Source: Methylobacterium sp. E-005
GTDB taxonomy: Bacteria; Pseudomonadota; Alphaproteobacteria; Rhizobiales; Beijerinckiaceae
Direction of reading: 5' to 3'
Assembly (NCBI RefSeq): GCF_022829725.1
Contig: NZ_JAKSYG010000199.1
Span: forward strand, 1-64,000
Length of the DNA stretch: 64,000 bases
The notes beneath the pieces were generated by a model. That model had not been told where the DNA came from. It made no database searches and saw only the letters and a program-made list of their open reading frames with translations. The translations under genes and the position numbers were made by a program. Below, one piece after another: positions 48,697 through 60,658 of this stretch (the stretch's first letter is position 1; every line of letters begins with the position of its first letter).

Positions 48697-49140
48697 TCAC
48701 AAATCCGTGCCCTCTTTCTTGGCATCGTCTCCGGATTTGGTGCCGTTTCCACCAACCGTGATTTTCACGGTCTGGGTTTGGACTTGCCCGTCGGAGGCTT
48801 TCACCTCGAAGGTCACTTCGTCGGTGCCGGTGAAGCCGGCATTGGGTTGGTAGAACAGGGCCTGGACCGCGGCCTCCTTGTTGGGGCAGCGGTAGCTCGC
48901 CGGCGTCTTCAGCTTGCCGACCTTGGTGATCACCGAGCCGTTCTTGGGCGGGCCGGAGATCTTGAACTCGGGCATCGGGCCGGGCGAGCAATCCTTCTTG
49001 AGGTTGGGGGCGATCTCAAGTCGCACCGTCTTGCCGGGGGCGACGGTCTTGGATCGGCTCGCCGGACTTTGGGCCAGCGCCGGTCCGGCCAGGGCCAGAC
49101 TCCCTGCGAGCAGCGCGGCGAGCGGACGAAGGGCGATCAT
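48697..49140 (-). CDS. Small secreted protein with Ig-like end
   Basis: This 147-residue protein has a signal peptide (ALRPLAALLAGSLALAGPALAQ, cleavage near 24). The mature part has KTVRLEIAPNLKKDCSPGP, a SYRCPNKEAAVQALFYQPN block, then GTDEVTFEVKASDGQVQTQT, like the last strands of a bacterial Ig or cadherin-like fold. Two Cys may form a disulfide. The ATG at 49140 has GGAGAG about 8 bases upstream. It is upstream of prkA on the same strand by 219 bases and probably has its own promoter. Confidence 0.65.
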   Translation of the reverse strand: MIALRPLAALLAGSLALAGPALAQSPASRSKTVAPGKTVRLEIAPNLKKDCSPGPMPEFKISGPPKNGSVITKVGKLKTPASYRCPNKEAAVQALFYQPNAGFTGTDEVTFEVKASDGQVQTQTVKITVGGNGTKSGDDAKKEGTDL

Positions 49141-49270
49141 GGCAGCGTCTCTCCGGTGCCGAGGCGGGTGCGATCTCCGGAGACCTTCCGGGTGCCCCTT
49201 CCAGCGGTGAGACGCATGTGGGGACGCCCGGCACGGGCGTCGAGAGCCAGGGGACGCCGATGAGCCCCGC

Positions 49271-49690
49271 TTAATTCTGCAGCACCGCCGCCACGATCCC
49301 GGTGACGCGGGCGATCTGCGCGGCATCGAGTTCACCCGCCAGGGCGGCATTGAGGCGAGCTTCGACGCGGGCACGTTCGCCGGCATCGGCGATCGGCGCA
49401 GAGGGGATCTCGTCCTCGGCGAGGCGGCAGACGCGGCGGATCGCCTCCGCGGCCGAGAGCAGCTTCTCCCGGTCGGCCGGCCCCATGTCCCAGAGTGGAT
49501 TGCGCAGGCGGCTGATCACGCGCTTCGCGTCGCGGTACTCCCGGTCGACGCTGGTGGCGGCCTCGATCTGGCTGACGAGGAACATCAGTTCCAGCATCTC
49601 CCCGGCCGCCTCCGGACAGGTGCGGACGATCCGCATGATACGGGCCATCAGTTCCTGGCTGGGCGACAGCTTGGATCGGGATGTGGCCAT
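49271..49690 (-). CDS. Hypothetical helical protein
   Basis: I do not recognise this 139-residue protein. It has no signal peptide or membrane segment and reads as mainly helical, with ELMARIMRIVRTCPEAAGEM and LELMFLVSQIEAATSVDREY. The second half, LAEDEIPSAPIADAGERARVE, is Ala/Glu/Arg-rich. It is downstream of the MerR gene by 78 bases and might share its transcript. The ATG at 49690 is chosen over an extension upstream. Confidence 0.6.
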   Translation of the reverse strand: MATSRSKLSPSQELMARIMRIVRTCPEAAGEMLELMFLVSQIEAATSVDREYRDAKRVISRLRNPLWDMGPADREKLLSAAEAIRRVCRLAEDEIPSAPIADAGERARVEARLNAALAGELDAAQIARVTGIVAAVLQN

Positions 49691-49768
49691 GCGGGCGACA
49701 ACGCGGGGTCCGGGTGAAAGTTCGCCCGTCCCTTGCAAGGGCTCTGCCGTGCCGCCAGGACCGGGGTG

Positions 49769-50230
49769 TCAGGCGTCCGGGGGCGTGTGCAGGCGGTCGA
49801 GCAGGGCGCGGCAGGCGCGCATCTCCTCCAGGGCCGCCGCCAGGGCCGCGCGCTCCGGATCCGCGAAGGTGCTGGTCTCCGACTCGGCATCCTGGACCAG
49901 GGGCTCGGCCGCCACCACATCGCCGCGGCCCACCGCCTGGACGAAGCGGACGCCGTTCTCCTTGAGCACCCGCTGCGCCCCCGCGATGGTGTAGCGCTGC
50001 ACGTGCAGGAGCTGGCGGATGCCGGCGACGAGCTCGATATCCTGGGGCCGGTAATAGCGCCGCCCGCCCGCGCGCTTGACGGGGCGGATCTGACCGAAGC
50101 GGGTCTCCCAGAATCGCAGCACGTGCTGGGGCACGTCGAGCTCCTCGGCGACCTCGCTGATCGTGCGGAACGCGTAGGCGCTCTTCTCGCCGGCTTCGGG
50201 GGTGTGCTGGGCGGCGAGGGCTGGCGGCAT
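49769..50230 (-). CDS. MerR family transcriptional regulator
   Basis: This 153-residue protein has a MerR-type helix-turn-helix: [20 protein letters not shown] at about 20-39 followed by [21 protein letters not shown] at about 40-60 and a helix [18 protein letters not shown]. The C-terminal effector part has no Cys set for metals. In many Hyphomicrobiales a MerR gene of this kind follows ihfA; here it lies about 40 kb from ihfA. It is divergent from ribH. ATG 50230. Confidence 0.9.
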   Translation of the reverse strand: MPPALAAQHTPEAGEKSAYAFRTISEVAEELDVPQHVLRFWETRFGQIRPVKRAGGRRYYRPQDIELVAGIRQLLHVQRYTIAGAQRVLKENGVRFVQAVGRGDVVAAEPLVQDAESETSTFADPERAALAAALEEMRACRALLDRLHTPPDA

Positions 50231-50419
50231 GGGCGTTTCGTTCGGCGGCGGTCCGACGGATCGGGCGATCTTGCCGGCTCACGGGTCCAAGCTCAAGCCT
50301 GTTCGGCGGCGAAGCGGATCACGCCGCTTGTGGCGCCGGCCGCTTCGGTCTAACCGTCCTCCCCTCGCGGGCGCCCCGTGCCGCCCGCCAACCCCCGAAA
50401 ACCCGGCCGGACGAGAGCC

Positions 50420-50914
50420 ATGGTCGCCCATACCCGCGCCGATTCGGCGTCGAAGCCCCAGGACCCGGCGCTTGCCGGGGCCCGCGTCCTCGTGGTCGAG
50501 GCGCGCTACTACGAGGCCCTCGCCGACGAGCTGCTGGCCGGCGCCCGCGCGGCGATCGAGGCGGCCGGCGCGCATGCGACCGTGGTGACGGTGGCGGGCG
50601 CCCTGGAGATCCCCGCCACCGTGGCGATCCTGCTCGACGTGGAGGCCTACGATGCCGTGGTGGCTTTGGGCTGCGTCATCCGGGGCGAGACCGGCCATTA
50701 CGATATCGTGGCCGGCGAGAGCGCCCGGGCGCTGATGGATCTGTCGGTGAATCGCCGGATTCCCCTCGGCAACGGCATCCTCACCGTCGAGACCGAGGCG
50801 CAGGCGCTGGCCCGCGCCCGCGTGGCCGAGATGAACAAGGGCGGCGGTGCCGCGGAGGCCGCGCTCGGGGTGCTCGCCCTCAAGCGCGCCGCCGAGGCCG
50901 CCCGCCCCCGATGA
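50420..50914 (+). CDS. ribH: 6,7-dimethyl-8-ribityllumazine synthase
   Basis: RibH forms lumazine from the ribityl-aminouracil and dihydroxybutanone phosphate, the penultimate step of riboflavin synthesis. The 164-residue protein contains [27 protein letters not shown] (active-site region), [16 protein letters not shown] with the catalytic His, and [17 protein letters not shown] 50420 has GAGAG upstream; an extension to 50378 is not supported. nusB follows with a 4-base overlap, as in many alphaproteobacteria. Confidence 0.95.
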   Translation: MVAHTRADSASKPQDPALAGARVLVVEARYYEALADELLAGARAAIEAAGAHATVVTVAGALEIPATVAILLDVEAYDAVVALGCVIRGETGHYDIVAGESARALMDLSVNRRIPLGNGILTVETEAQALARARVAEMNKGGGAAEAALGVLALKRAAEAARPR

Positions 50915-51483
50915 CGGATAGCCAGATGACCGGGACCACCGACACGAAACCGGAGGCGGCCAAGGCGATCAGCCCGCGCACCGGGGCCCGCCTCGCCGTG
51001 GTGCAGGCGCTCTACGAGATGGATGTCTCCGGCAAGGGCGTCCTCGACGCGCTCGCCGAGTTCGAGGCGTTCTGGATCGGCCAGGAGGTCGACGGGATCG
51101 CGCATCCCCAGGCCGAGACCGCCTTCTTCCGCGACCTGCTGCGCGGCACCGTCGAGGAGCAGCGGGCGATCGACCCGAAGCTCGATCAGGCCCTGGCCCA
51201 GGGCTGGCCGCTTCGGCGGATCGAGATCGTGCTCCGGGCGATCCTGCGGGCGGGCGCCTACGAGCTGATGTTCCGGCCGGACGTGCCGGCGGCGGCGGCG
51301 ATCTCGGAATATGTCGACGTGGCCCACAGCTTCTATCCGGGCGACGAGCCGGGCCTCGTCAACGCGGTTCTGGACCGGGTCGCCCGGGAGGTCCGTCCCG
51401 GCGAGGTCGGGCCGGCCAAGGGGTCGAACAAGCCGGGCTCGTCCAAGCCGCTGCCCGCGAAGCCGGCCCCCGGGAAGGCCTGA
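50911..51483 (+). CDS. nusB: Transcription antitermination factor NusB
   Basis: NusB acts with NusE/S10 at boxA of rRNA operons. The 190-residue protein has [21 protein letters not shown] at about 21-41 and [14 protein letters not shown], the core block [19 protein letters not shown], and [26 protein letters not shown]. The C-terminal 30 residues form a Lys/Pro/Gly-rich tail ([19 protein letters not shown]) not present in short homologues. ATG 50911 overlaps the ribH stop (ATGA). thiL follows after 3 bases. Confidence 0.95.
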   Translation: MTDSQMTGTTDTKPEAAKAISPRTGARLAVVQALYEMDVSGKGVLDALAEFEAFWIGQEVDGIAHPQAETAFFRDLLRGTVEEQRAIDPKLDQALAQGWPLRRIEIVLRAILRAGAYELMFRPDVPAAAAISEYVDVAHSFYPGDEPGLVNAVLDRVAREVRPGEVGPAKGSNKPGSSKPLPAKPAPGKA

Positions 51484-51486
51484 CCC

Positions 51487-52482
51487 GTGGCCGGGCCGGT
51501 CCGCGCCTCCGAGGAGGGGCTGATCGCCCGCTACTTCGCCCCGCTGGCCGGGCCCGGCGCCGACGGGCTCCGGGACGATGCCGCGACCCTCACCCCGTCG
51601 CCCGGCCACGACCTCGTCCTCACCACGGACGCGATCGTGGCGGGGGTCCACTACTTCCCGGACGATCCGCCGGCCTCGATCGCCCGCAAGGCGCTCGGCG
51701 TGAATCTGTCCGACATCGCCGCCAAGGGGGCGGTGCCGCGCGGTTTTCTATTGACCCTGGCGCTGCCCGACGACTGGACCGAGGAGTGGCTCGCCGGGTT
51801 CTCGGCCGGGCTCGGCGCGGCCGCCGCGGAGGCGGGCTGCCCCTTGCTCGGCGGCGACACGGTGCGCTCCGGCGGGCCGGCGCTGATCGGCGTCACGCTG
51901 ATGGGCGAGGTGCCGGCCGGGACGATTGTCCGCCGCAACACGGCGCGGATCGGCGACCGGATCTGTGTCACCGGCACGATCGGCGACGCGGCGCTCGGCC
52001 TGCAGCTGCGCCTCGAACCGGAGGCGCCCTGGGCGGCTGGCCTCGAACCGGCTTTGCGGGCTGTGCTGGCCGACCGCTACCTGCACCCGCGTCCGCGCCT
52101 CGCCGCCGCGCAGGCGATCCGCCGCCACGCCACCGCGTCCATGGACGTGTCCGACGGGCTCGCGGGTGACCTCGCCAAGATGCTGGGTACGGGCCGCTCA
52201 GCGCGGATCGACCTGCCCGCCGTGCCGCTCTCGGAGGCCGCACGGCGGGCCTGCGCCATGGATCCTGATCTGATCGAGGCGGTGCTGACCGGCGGCGACG
52301 ATTACGAGATCCTGTGCACGGTGGCGCCGGAGGCGTTCGAGGCTTTTCGGGTCGAGGCAGCGGCGGCCGGGGTGAGGCTGACCGGCCTCGGTCACATCAC
52401 CGCCGACGAAGGTCCGCCCGACTTCACGCTCGCGGATGGGACGACGCGCGTGTTCGCCGCCGGGGCCTTCAGCCACTTCTGA
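51487..52482 (+). CDS. thiL: Thiamine-monophosphate kinase
   Basis: ThiL phosphorylates thiamine monophosphate to the diphosphate cofactor. The 331-residue protein carries the family marks: DDAATL (metal-binding), LTTDAIVAGVHYFPD, GVNLSDIAAKGAVPRGFLLT, LLGGDTVRSG, MDVSDGLAGDLAKM and GGDDYEIL. The GTG start at 51487 follows the nusB stop by 3 bases. The ribH-nusB-thiL order suggests cotranscription, and DXS elsewhere uses the same cofactor. Confidence 0.94.
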   Translation: MAGPVRASEEGLIARYFAPLAGPGADGLRDDAATLTPSPGHDLVLTTDAIVAGVHYFPDDPPASIARKALGVNLSDIAAKGAVPRGFLLTLALPDDWTEEWLAGFSAGLGAAAAEAGCPLLGGDTVRSGGPALIGVTLMGEVPAGTIVRRNTARIGDRICVTGTIGDAALGLQLRLEPEAPWAAGLEPALRAVLADRYLHPRPRLAAAQAIRRHATASMDVSDGLAGDLAKMLGTGRSARIDLPAVPLSEAARRACAMDPDLIEAVLTGGDDYEILCTVAPEAFEAFRVEAAAAGVRLTGLGHITADEGPPDFTLADGTTRVFAAGAFSHF

Positions 52483-52548
52483 GTCCGTTTCTCGAAGGCT
52501 GGAACGCACCCGCGGCGAGAACACGCGTCCTGAAACCTGCAAAATGAT

Positions 52549-52560
52549 GCAGAATTCTGC
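52549..52560. promoter_or_regulatory. Perfect palindrome GCAGAATTCTGC, copy 2
   Basis: This is the second copy of the palindrome seen at 29536, with the same 14 bases (GCAGAATTCTGCGC). It lies about 200 bases upstream of hppA. A CTGCA/TGCAG inverted pair (about 52537-52552) overlaps it. It may be an operator; the other parts of this 281-base gap hold no gene. Confidence 0.4.
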
Positions 52561-52763
52561 GCCGGATACGACGCATGTCCGGAGGCTGCGTCGCGATAAA
52601 CCGGAACGCGGCGTTTGCGCTCTGCGGCGAAGTTTGGCAATCAAGGTGTTGTTCTGGGAAGGAAAGCCCCGAATCCGAGCACCACGTCCCATGGCCGTTT
52701 CCCGACGGTCAAGCTCGACAAACACAAGCCCACGCCAGGCAGGATAATAACAAGGACGGTCGC

Positions 52764-54908
<2,145 letters not shown>

Positions 54909-55146
54909 GGGACGGTGCTGGCTGCGGCGAGCCCCACGGCTGGCCGCGGCTCCTGTCCGAGACGTCGATCTCGCGACGGCCAGAGGTGATGGATCACGAT
55001 CCGGCTTCGGGACCTTCGAAAATCGCGCTGTGCTCCGTCATTGCCATGTCCTGTGTGTCGGGATCCTGTCATGACCGAGGGAGAGCGCTTCGTCAGCAGT
55101 CTGCCTGCGAAGATGAACTTTCACGATCGTAGCAAGCGCCGCTCCT

Positions 55147-55416
55147 GTGACGCGGCGCGTCGCGGCTCATCTCATCGATGATCCCGGACTGGTGGACAAC
55201 GGCAGGGCCTTTCTGGAACGGCACGTGCGTCCCGACCCCGCGCAGGCTCAATATTACGAGCTCTGGATGAATCTTCTCCGCCAGGACGTCCGGCAGATCG
55301 TTCGGCGGATGCTGGCGAATACCTCGCAGGGGGACCTTCTGCGGGATACCCAGCCGGTCTTCGTGGTGATTCCGCCCGAGGAGCGCTCGCAGAGCCGGAA
55401 GACGGCGCAGCGTTGA
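55147..55416 (+). CDS. Small protein before a DUF6036-like gene, candidate antitoxin
   Basis: This 89-residue protein has no signal or membrane segment. It reads as helical: RRVAAHLIDDPGLVDNGRAF, ERHVRPDPAQAQYYELWMNL, LRQDVRQIVRRMLANTSQGD, and a terminal PVFVVIPPEERSQ. I recall similar small proteins before DUF6036-type nucleotidyltransferases. The GTG at 55147 is the first in-frame start and has a weak ribosome site. The next gene starts 25 bases past its stop. An antitoxin role is inference from the arrangement. Confidence 0.55.
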   Translation: MTRRVAAHLIDDPGLVDNGRAFLERHVRPDPAQAQYYELWMNLLRQDVRQIVRRMLANTSQGDLLRDTQPVFVVIPPEERSQSRKTAQR

Positions 55417-55441
55417 GGAACCGCACCGCGGATCGCATCGG

Positions 55442-56008
55442 ATGATGCGTCGCGAGAAGCTCGATCACCTCCTGCGGGCGGCCAGCACCGTCACAGGCCA
55501 CCGGTGCTTCGTGCTCGTCGGGTCGGCCGCCATCCTCATGCGTTGCAAAGACATCCCCGGCGATCTGCTGCTGACCCCCGAGGCGGATCTCTCCGTTCCC
55601 GAGGTCCCGAACGCGGAGGATCTGTCGGATGCCATCGGGGCCAATATCGGCCAGGGATCGAGCGTCCACCAACAGTACGGCTGTTATTGCGATGGCGTCT
55701 CCGCGGGAACGGCCGTGATGCCCGCCGACTGGCAGGCGCGCGCCGTGGCGTACGAGAGCCCGGGCTGCCCCGGCATCACGGCCATCGTCGCCGATCCCGC
55801 GGATATCGCTCTCGCCAAGATGGTGGCTTGGCGGGAGAAGGACAGAGCGTGGCTCACGTCGGGCCTGCGATCCGGCCTCTTCGATCTCGGCCTGATGGCA
55901 ACCCGTCTGCCGCGCATGCCTGATCGTGTGCCTGAGCGGCGTGAGATGATGCGTCGGCTGGCATGGCTCGCAGCGGACTGTGCGCTGCCCTTCGATCCGT
56001 CCGGATAA
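55442..56008 (+). CDS. DUF6036-like nucleotidyltransferase, candidate toxin
   Basis: This 188-residue protein has the start of a nucleotidyltransferase fold: REKLDHLLRAAST, then FVLVGSAAILMRCKD with Gly27-Ser28, and Asp49 in EADLSVPE. The block GANIGQGSSVHQQYG at 66-80 and the Asp/Lys motif ADPADIALAKMVAWREKD are also typical of DUF6036-type, AbiEii-like proteins. Whether it is active is unknown. It is the second gene of a pair with the 89-residue protein. The ATG at 55442 follows directly on another ATG-like frame; no signal is seen. Confidence 0.65.
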   Translation: MMRREKLDHLLRAASTVTGHRCFVLVGSAAILMRCKDIPGDLLLTPEADLSVPEVPNAEDLSDAIGANIGQGSSVHQQYGCYCDGVSAGTAVMPADWQARAVAYESPGCPGITAIVADPADIALAKMVAWREKDRAWLTSGLRSGLFDLGLMATRLPRMPDRVPERREMMRRLAWLAADCALPFDPSG

Positions 56009-56156
56009 CGTCCGGTTCAGCGGCAGCCCGCCATGTGCGCCTCCGCACGCCGCCGCCGTCCCTGGTGCGCTGCACCTTGGCATCGCCGCGCCGCAGCGCC
56101 ACCTCGGCGCCGGAATGAACCGGATGCGGCGCGGCCGCACCAGCACGAGGTATCCC

Positions 56157-57248
<1,092 letters not shown>

Positions 57249-57434
57249 GGCGCCAGCCCAATCGACCGCCGCGCCCCGTATGGGCGCGGTCACACGGGGT
57301 TGTGCCTGCGATTGAACCACAGGCGCAACCTTAAGTCTTTACGATGCCGCGTTCTCCGACACCGGACCGGTGTGCACTTCCGCACTGAGCGCCCTAGGCA
57401 TCGGAACGCAACAGGCCTATGTGACGGCTAGACC

Positions 57435-59348
57435 ATGGATGTGCCGTCCCCTCACGCGCTCGCGGCTTCCCAACCGACCGGCGGCGCCTGGAGCACCGCG
57501 GATCGGATCGCGGAACTGCGCGACCTCGCGATCCTCGATACAGAACCCGAGCCGCTCTACGACGATCTCGTCCGGGTCGCCGCCTATGTGTGCCGCGCGC
57601 CCGTCGCCCTCGTCAGCCTCGTGGATGCCGAGCGGCAATGGTTCAAGTCGGAGGTCGGGCTCGGCAAGCGCGAGTTGCCGATCACCTGCTCGGTCTGCGC
57701 CCACACGATCGAGGCGGGGGCGCTGCTCGTCATCCCCGACCTGACCGCGGATCCCCGGACGGTCGAGAACCCGCTGGTGACCGGGCCCGAGGGCTTCCGT
57801 TTCTACGCGGGCGCAGTGATCCGGGGCGGACAGGACATCCCGCTCGGCGCCCTCTGCGTGCTCGACCGGGCGACGCGGCCCGGAGGGCTCGATTCGGAGC
57901 AGACCGCCACCCTCGTCGCCCTGGCGCGCCAGATCTCCAGCCTGCTGGAGCACCGCCGGACCCTGGCGCAGGTGGCGAGCCGCGAGGCGGAACTCGCCGC
58001 CAGCGAGCGCCGGTTCCGGGTGATGACGTCGGCGATGCCCCAGATGGTCTGGACCACCCGGCCGGACGGGTTCCACGATTACTACAACGACCGCTGGTAC
58101 GAGTTCACCGGCGTGCCCTACGGCTCCACCGACGGTGAGGGCTGGAACGACGTATTCCATCGCGACGATCAGGAGCGGGCCTGGGCGCGCTGGCGCCACT
58201 CGCTGGCCACCGGCGAGCCCTACGAGATCGAGTACCGCCTGCGCCATCGCGACGGCGCGTATCGCTGGACGCTGGGCCGCGCCATGCCGATCCGCGATGC
58301 GGAGGGGCGGATCGAGCGCTGGTTCGGCACCTGCACCGACATCGACGACCTGAAGCAGGCCGAGACCGAGGCGCGCAAGCTCGCCGCCATCGTGGAGACC
58401 TCGAAGGACTTCATCGGCCTCTGCACCCTCGACGGCGCCATCACCCATCTCAACGAGGCGGCCCTGGCCCTCGTCGGCCTGCCCGACCTCGCCGCCGCCC
58501 GCCGGCACCGGATTCCCGACTTCTTCACCGAGGGCAGTCGCCGGATCCTGGAGGAGACCGCGATGCCGGCGATGCGCCGGGACGGGTTCTGGGAGGGCGA
58601 ATTGGCGTTCCGGCACTTCGTCACGGGCGAGCCGGTGGCGGTGCTCTACAACATCTTCCCGGTGAAGGATCCGACCGGGGCCGAGATCGGCTACGCCACG
58701 GTCACCCGCGACCTGCGGGACGCCAAGCGCGCCGAGGAGGCCCGGGACCTGCTGATCCGCGAGCTGTCCCACCGGATCAAGAACATCTTCGCGGTGGTCG
58801 GCGGGCTCGCCGCGCTCACTGCCCGGAGCGACCCTGCGGCCCAGCCCTTCGCCAAGGCGTTCCGCGAGCGGCTCGGTGCCCTGGCGCAGGCCCACGAGTA
58901 CGTCCGGCCGCATTCTCCCGACAGCGCCCCCGCGGTGGCGGGGCAGACCGTGCTGGGCCTGATGCGCCTGATCATGGCGGCCTACGAGGAAGGCGGCCAG
59001 GCGCGGGTCGCCATCTCGGGCGACGACGCCGCAATCGGCGAACGCACCGCGACCGCGCTGGCGCTAATCATGCACGAGCAGGCCACCAACGCGATGAAGT
59101 ATGGCGGCCTCTCCACCAAGGAGGGCGGCGTCTCCCTGAGCGGGCTGCGGCAGGCGGGGCGCTACACCCTGACCTGGCGGGAGGCCGGCGGCCCTCCGGT
59201 CACCGGCATCCCGACCCGGAAGGGATTCGGCACGGTTCTGGCCGAGCGCAGCGTCGCAGGCCAGCTCGACGGCGTGCTGGAGCACGATTGGACGCCCGGG
59301 GGCCTCCTGATGCGGCTCAGCGTGCCGATCGAGAACCTCCGGGCCTGA
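57435..59348 (+). CDS. Hybrid sensor: GAF, PAS and HWE-type histidine kinase
   Basis: This 637-residue protein has no membrane segment. A GAF domain (about 24-170) holds VAAYVCRAPVALVSLVDAE, then two PAS-like domains (about 185-440) with RFRVMTSAMPQMVWTTRPDG and the PAC-like YRWTLGRAMPIRD. The kinase core is of HWE type, with His446 in ELSHRIKNIFAVVGG and later HEQATNAMKYGGLS and WREAGGP. No response regulator is next to it, so its partner is elsewhere. It may sense light, redox or a ligand through PAS/GAF. ATG 57435. Confidence 0.93.
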   Translation: MDVPSPHALAASQPTGGAWSTADRIAELRDLAILDTEPEPLYDDLVRVAAYVCRAPVALVSLVDAERQWFKSEVGLGKRELPITCSVCAHTIEAGALLVIPDLTADPRTVENPLVTGPEGFRFYAGAVIRGGQDIPLGALCVLDRATRPGGLDSEQTATLVALARQISSLLEHRRTLAQVASREAELAASERRFRVMTSAMPQMVWTTRPDGFHDYYNDRWYEFTGVPYGSTDGEGWNDVFHRDDQERAWARWRHSLATGEPYEIEYRLRHRDGAYRWTLGRAMPIRDAEGRIERWFGTCTDIDDLKQAETEARKLAAIVETSKDFIGLCTLDGAITHLNEAALALVGLPDLAAARRHRIPDFFTEGSRRILEETAMPAMRRDGFWEGELAFRHFVTGEPVAVLYNIFPVKDPTGAEIGYATVTRDLRDAKRAEEARDLLIRELSHRIKNIFAVVGGLAALTARSDPAAQPFAKAFRERLGALAQAHEYVRPHSPDSAPAVAGQTVLGLMRLIMAAYEEGGQARVAISGDDAAIGERTATALALIMHEQATNAMKYGGLSTKEGGVSLSGLRQAGRYTLTWREAGGPPVTGIPTRKGFGTVLAERSVAGQLDGVLEHDWTPGGLLMRLSVPIENLRA

Positions 59349-59349
59349 G

Positions 59350-60069
59350 ATGATCCGCCAGAATGAGGCCGCCGGGCTGCGCCTCGTCGTGCTCGACTTC
59401 GACGGGACCCTGGCCGACAGCTTCGACTGGTTCTGCGCGGTGATGAACGGCGTCGCCGCGCGCTACCGCTTCCGGAAGGTCGAGGCGCACGAGGTCGAAG
59501 GCTTGCGCCTCCAGGGTGCCCGCGCGATCGTGGCCCATCTCGGCATCCCGCGCTGGAAGCTGCCGCTGATCGCCCGCCATATGCACCGGCTCGCGGCCCG
59601 CGACGCGGCGCAGATCGCGCTGTTTCCGGGCATACCCCAGATGCTGGCCGGCCTCGCGCAGGCCGGCGTGCCGATGGCGATCCTGTCGTCGAATCGCGCC
59701 GACACGGTTCGGAGGGTGCTTGGGCCGGACAATGCCGCCCGCATCGACGCCTATGCCTGCGGGGCTTCGCTGTTCGGCAAGGCGCGGCGCCTGCGCAAGC
59801 TCCTCGCGCGCCGGGGCGTGACGCCGGCCCGGGCCCTGTGCATCGGCGACGAGATCCGCGATCTGGAGGCGGCGCGCGCCCTCGGCTGCCCGTTCGGCGC
59901 GGTGGCGTGGGGCTATACGGACCCCAAGGCGCTGGCCGCGCAGGAGCCGGACTACCTGTTCTCCAATCCCGGAGAGATCGCCCGCCTGCTGGCGGGCGCC
60001 CCGGCTCACATGCCGCGGTTGGCGCCCGGCACGACGCTGGCGCCGCTGCCGCTGCCGAACGGCTCGTAG
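59350..60069 (+). CDS. HAD-family hydrolase, phosphoglycolate phosphatase-like
   Basis: This 239-residue HAD phosphatase has Asp16 and Asp18 in VLDFDGTLAD, ILSSNRADTVRR as motif II, and CIGDEIRDLEAARALGC as motif IV, as in phosphoglycolate phosphatase and its relatives. The substrate is unknown. The ATG is 1 base past the kinase stop, so the two genes are close to coupled. Its 3' end overlaps the convergent bamE gene by 64 bases. Confidence 0.85.
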   Translation: MIRQNEAAGLRLVVLDFDGTLADSFDWFCAVMNGVAARYRFRKVEAHEVEGLRLQGARAIVAHLGIPRWKLPLIARHMHRLAARDAAQIALFPGIPQMLAGLAQAGVPMAILSSNRADTVRRVLGPDNAARIDAYACGASLFGKARRLRKLLARRGVTPARALCIGDEIRDLEAARALGCPFGAVAWGYTDPKALAAQEPDYLFSNPGEIARLLAGAPAHMPRLAPGTTLAPLPLPNGS

Positions 60070-60503
60070 CGGGTCAGGCCGCGGAACAGCTGGCTGAGGA
60101 AGGCCCGGTCGGCGCCGCTCGTCGGCGTGGTGCGCTCGATGAAGTCGAACACCCGCCCGTCCTGCAGGCCGTAGAGCGCCACGCGCTCGACCTTGAAGGC
60201 GGGGGTGAAGTAGACGGCCGTGACCTTCTGGTCCTCCACCTGCTCGCCCATGAACATGATCGTGCGGCGGGTGTTCTGGGAGATGTAGTACCAGGACTTG
60301 TTGCCCACGGTGGAGACCGTGGAGGGCGTGCCGAGGATCTGCAGCACCTGCTCGGGGCTCATGCCGGGCTTGATCGTAGCGAGCGCCGCCTGATCGACTT
60401 GATAGCCGTGGCGCAGCTCCTCGCCGATGCAGCCGGACAGGCCGGCGCCCGCGAGGCCGAGCAGGGCAAGGCGCGCGAAGGACTGGACGAGACGGCGCCG
60501 CAT
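60006..60503 (-). CDS. bamE: Outer membrane assembly lipoprotein BamE (SmpA/OmlA)
   Basis: BamE is a small lipoprotein of the BAM complex that inserts outer membrane proteins. The 165-residue precursor has a lipobox LSGC with Cys25. The BamE region follows: ATIKPGMSPEQVLQILGTPS at about 43-62 and NKSWYYISQNTRR, then FTPAFKVERVALYGLQDG. ATG 60503 begins MRRRLVQSFA. It is divergent from the UQCC chaperone gene, and its stop codon is within the end of the convergent HAD gene. Confidence 0.92.
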   Translation of the reverse strand: MRRRLVQSFARLALLGLAGAGLSGCIGEELRHGYQVDQAALATIKPGMSPEQVLQILGTPSTVSTVGNKSWYYISQNTRRTIMFMGEQVEDQKVTAVYFTPAFKVERVALYGLQDGRVFDFIERTTPTSGADRAFLSQLFRGLTRYEPFGSGSGASVVPGANRGM

Positions 60504-60658
60504 CGGGCCCCCAGGAAGCGTGTGGACGGACAGGGCGCAACCGATGCCGCCGGTTCGGAATTCCGGCGACGCTTGCGCCCTGGGCGTGGGTTGCCGTACC
60601 GCGGGGTTATGGCTTTGACAAGGCAAGCTTGGCCACACTTCGCAAGGGCGTGGCATCG

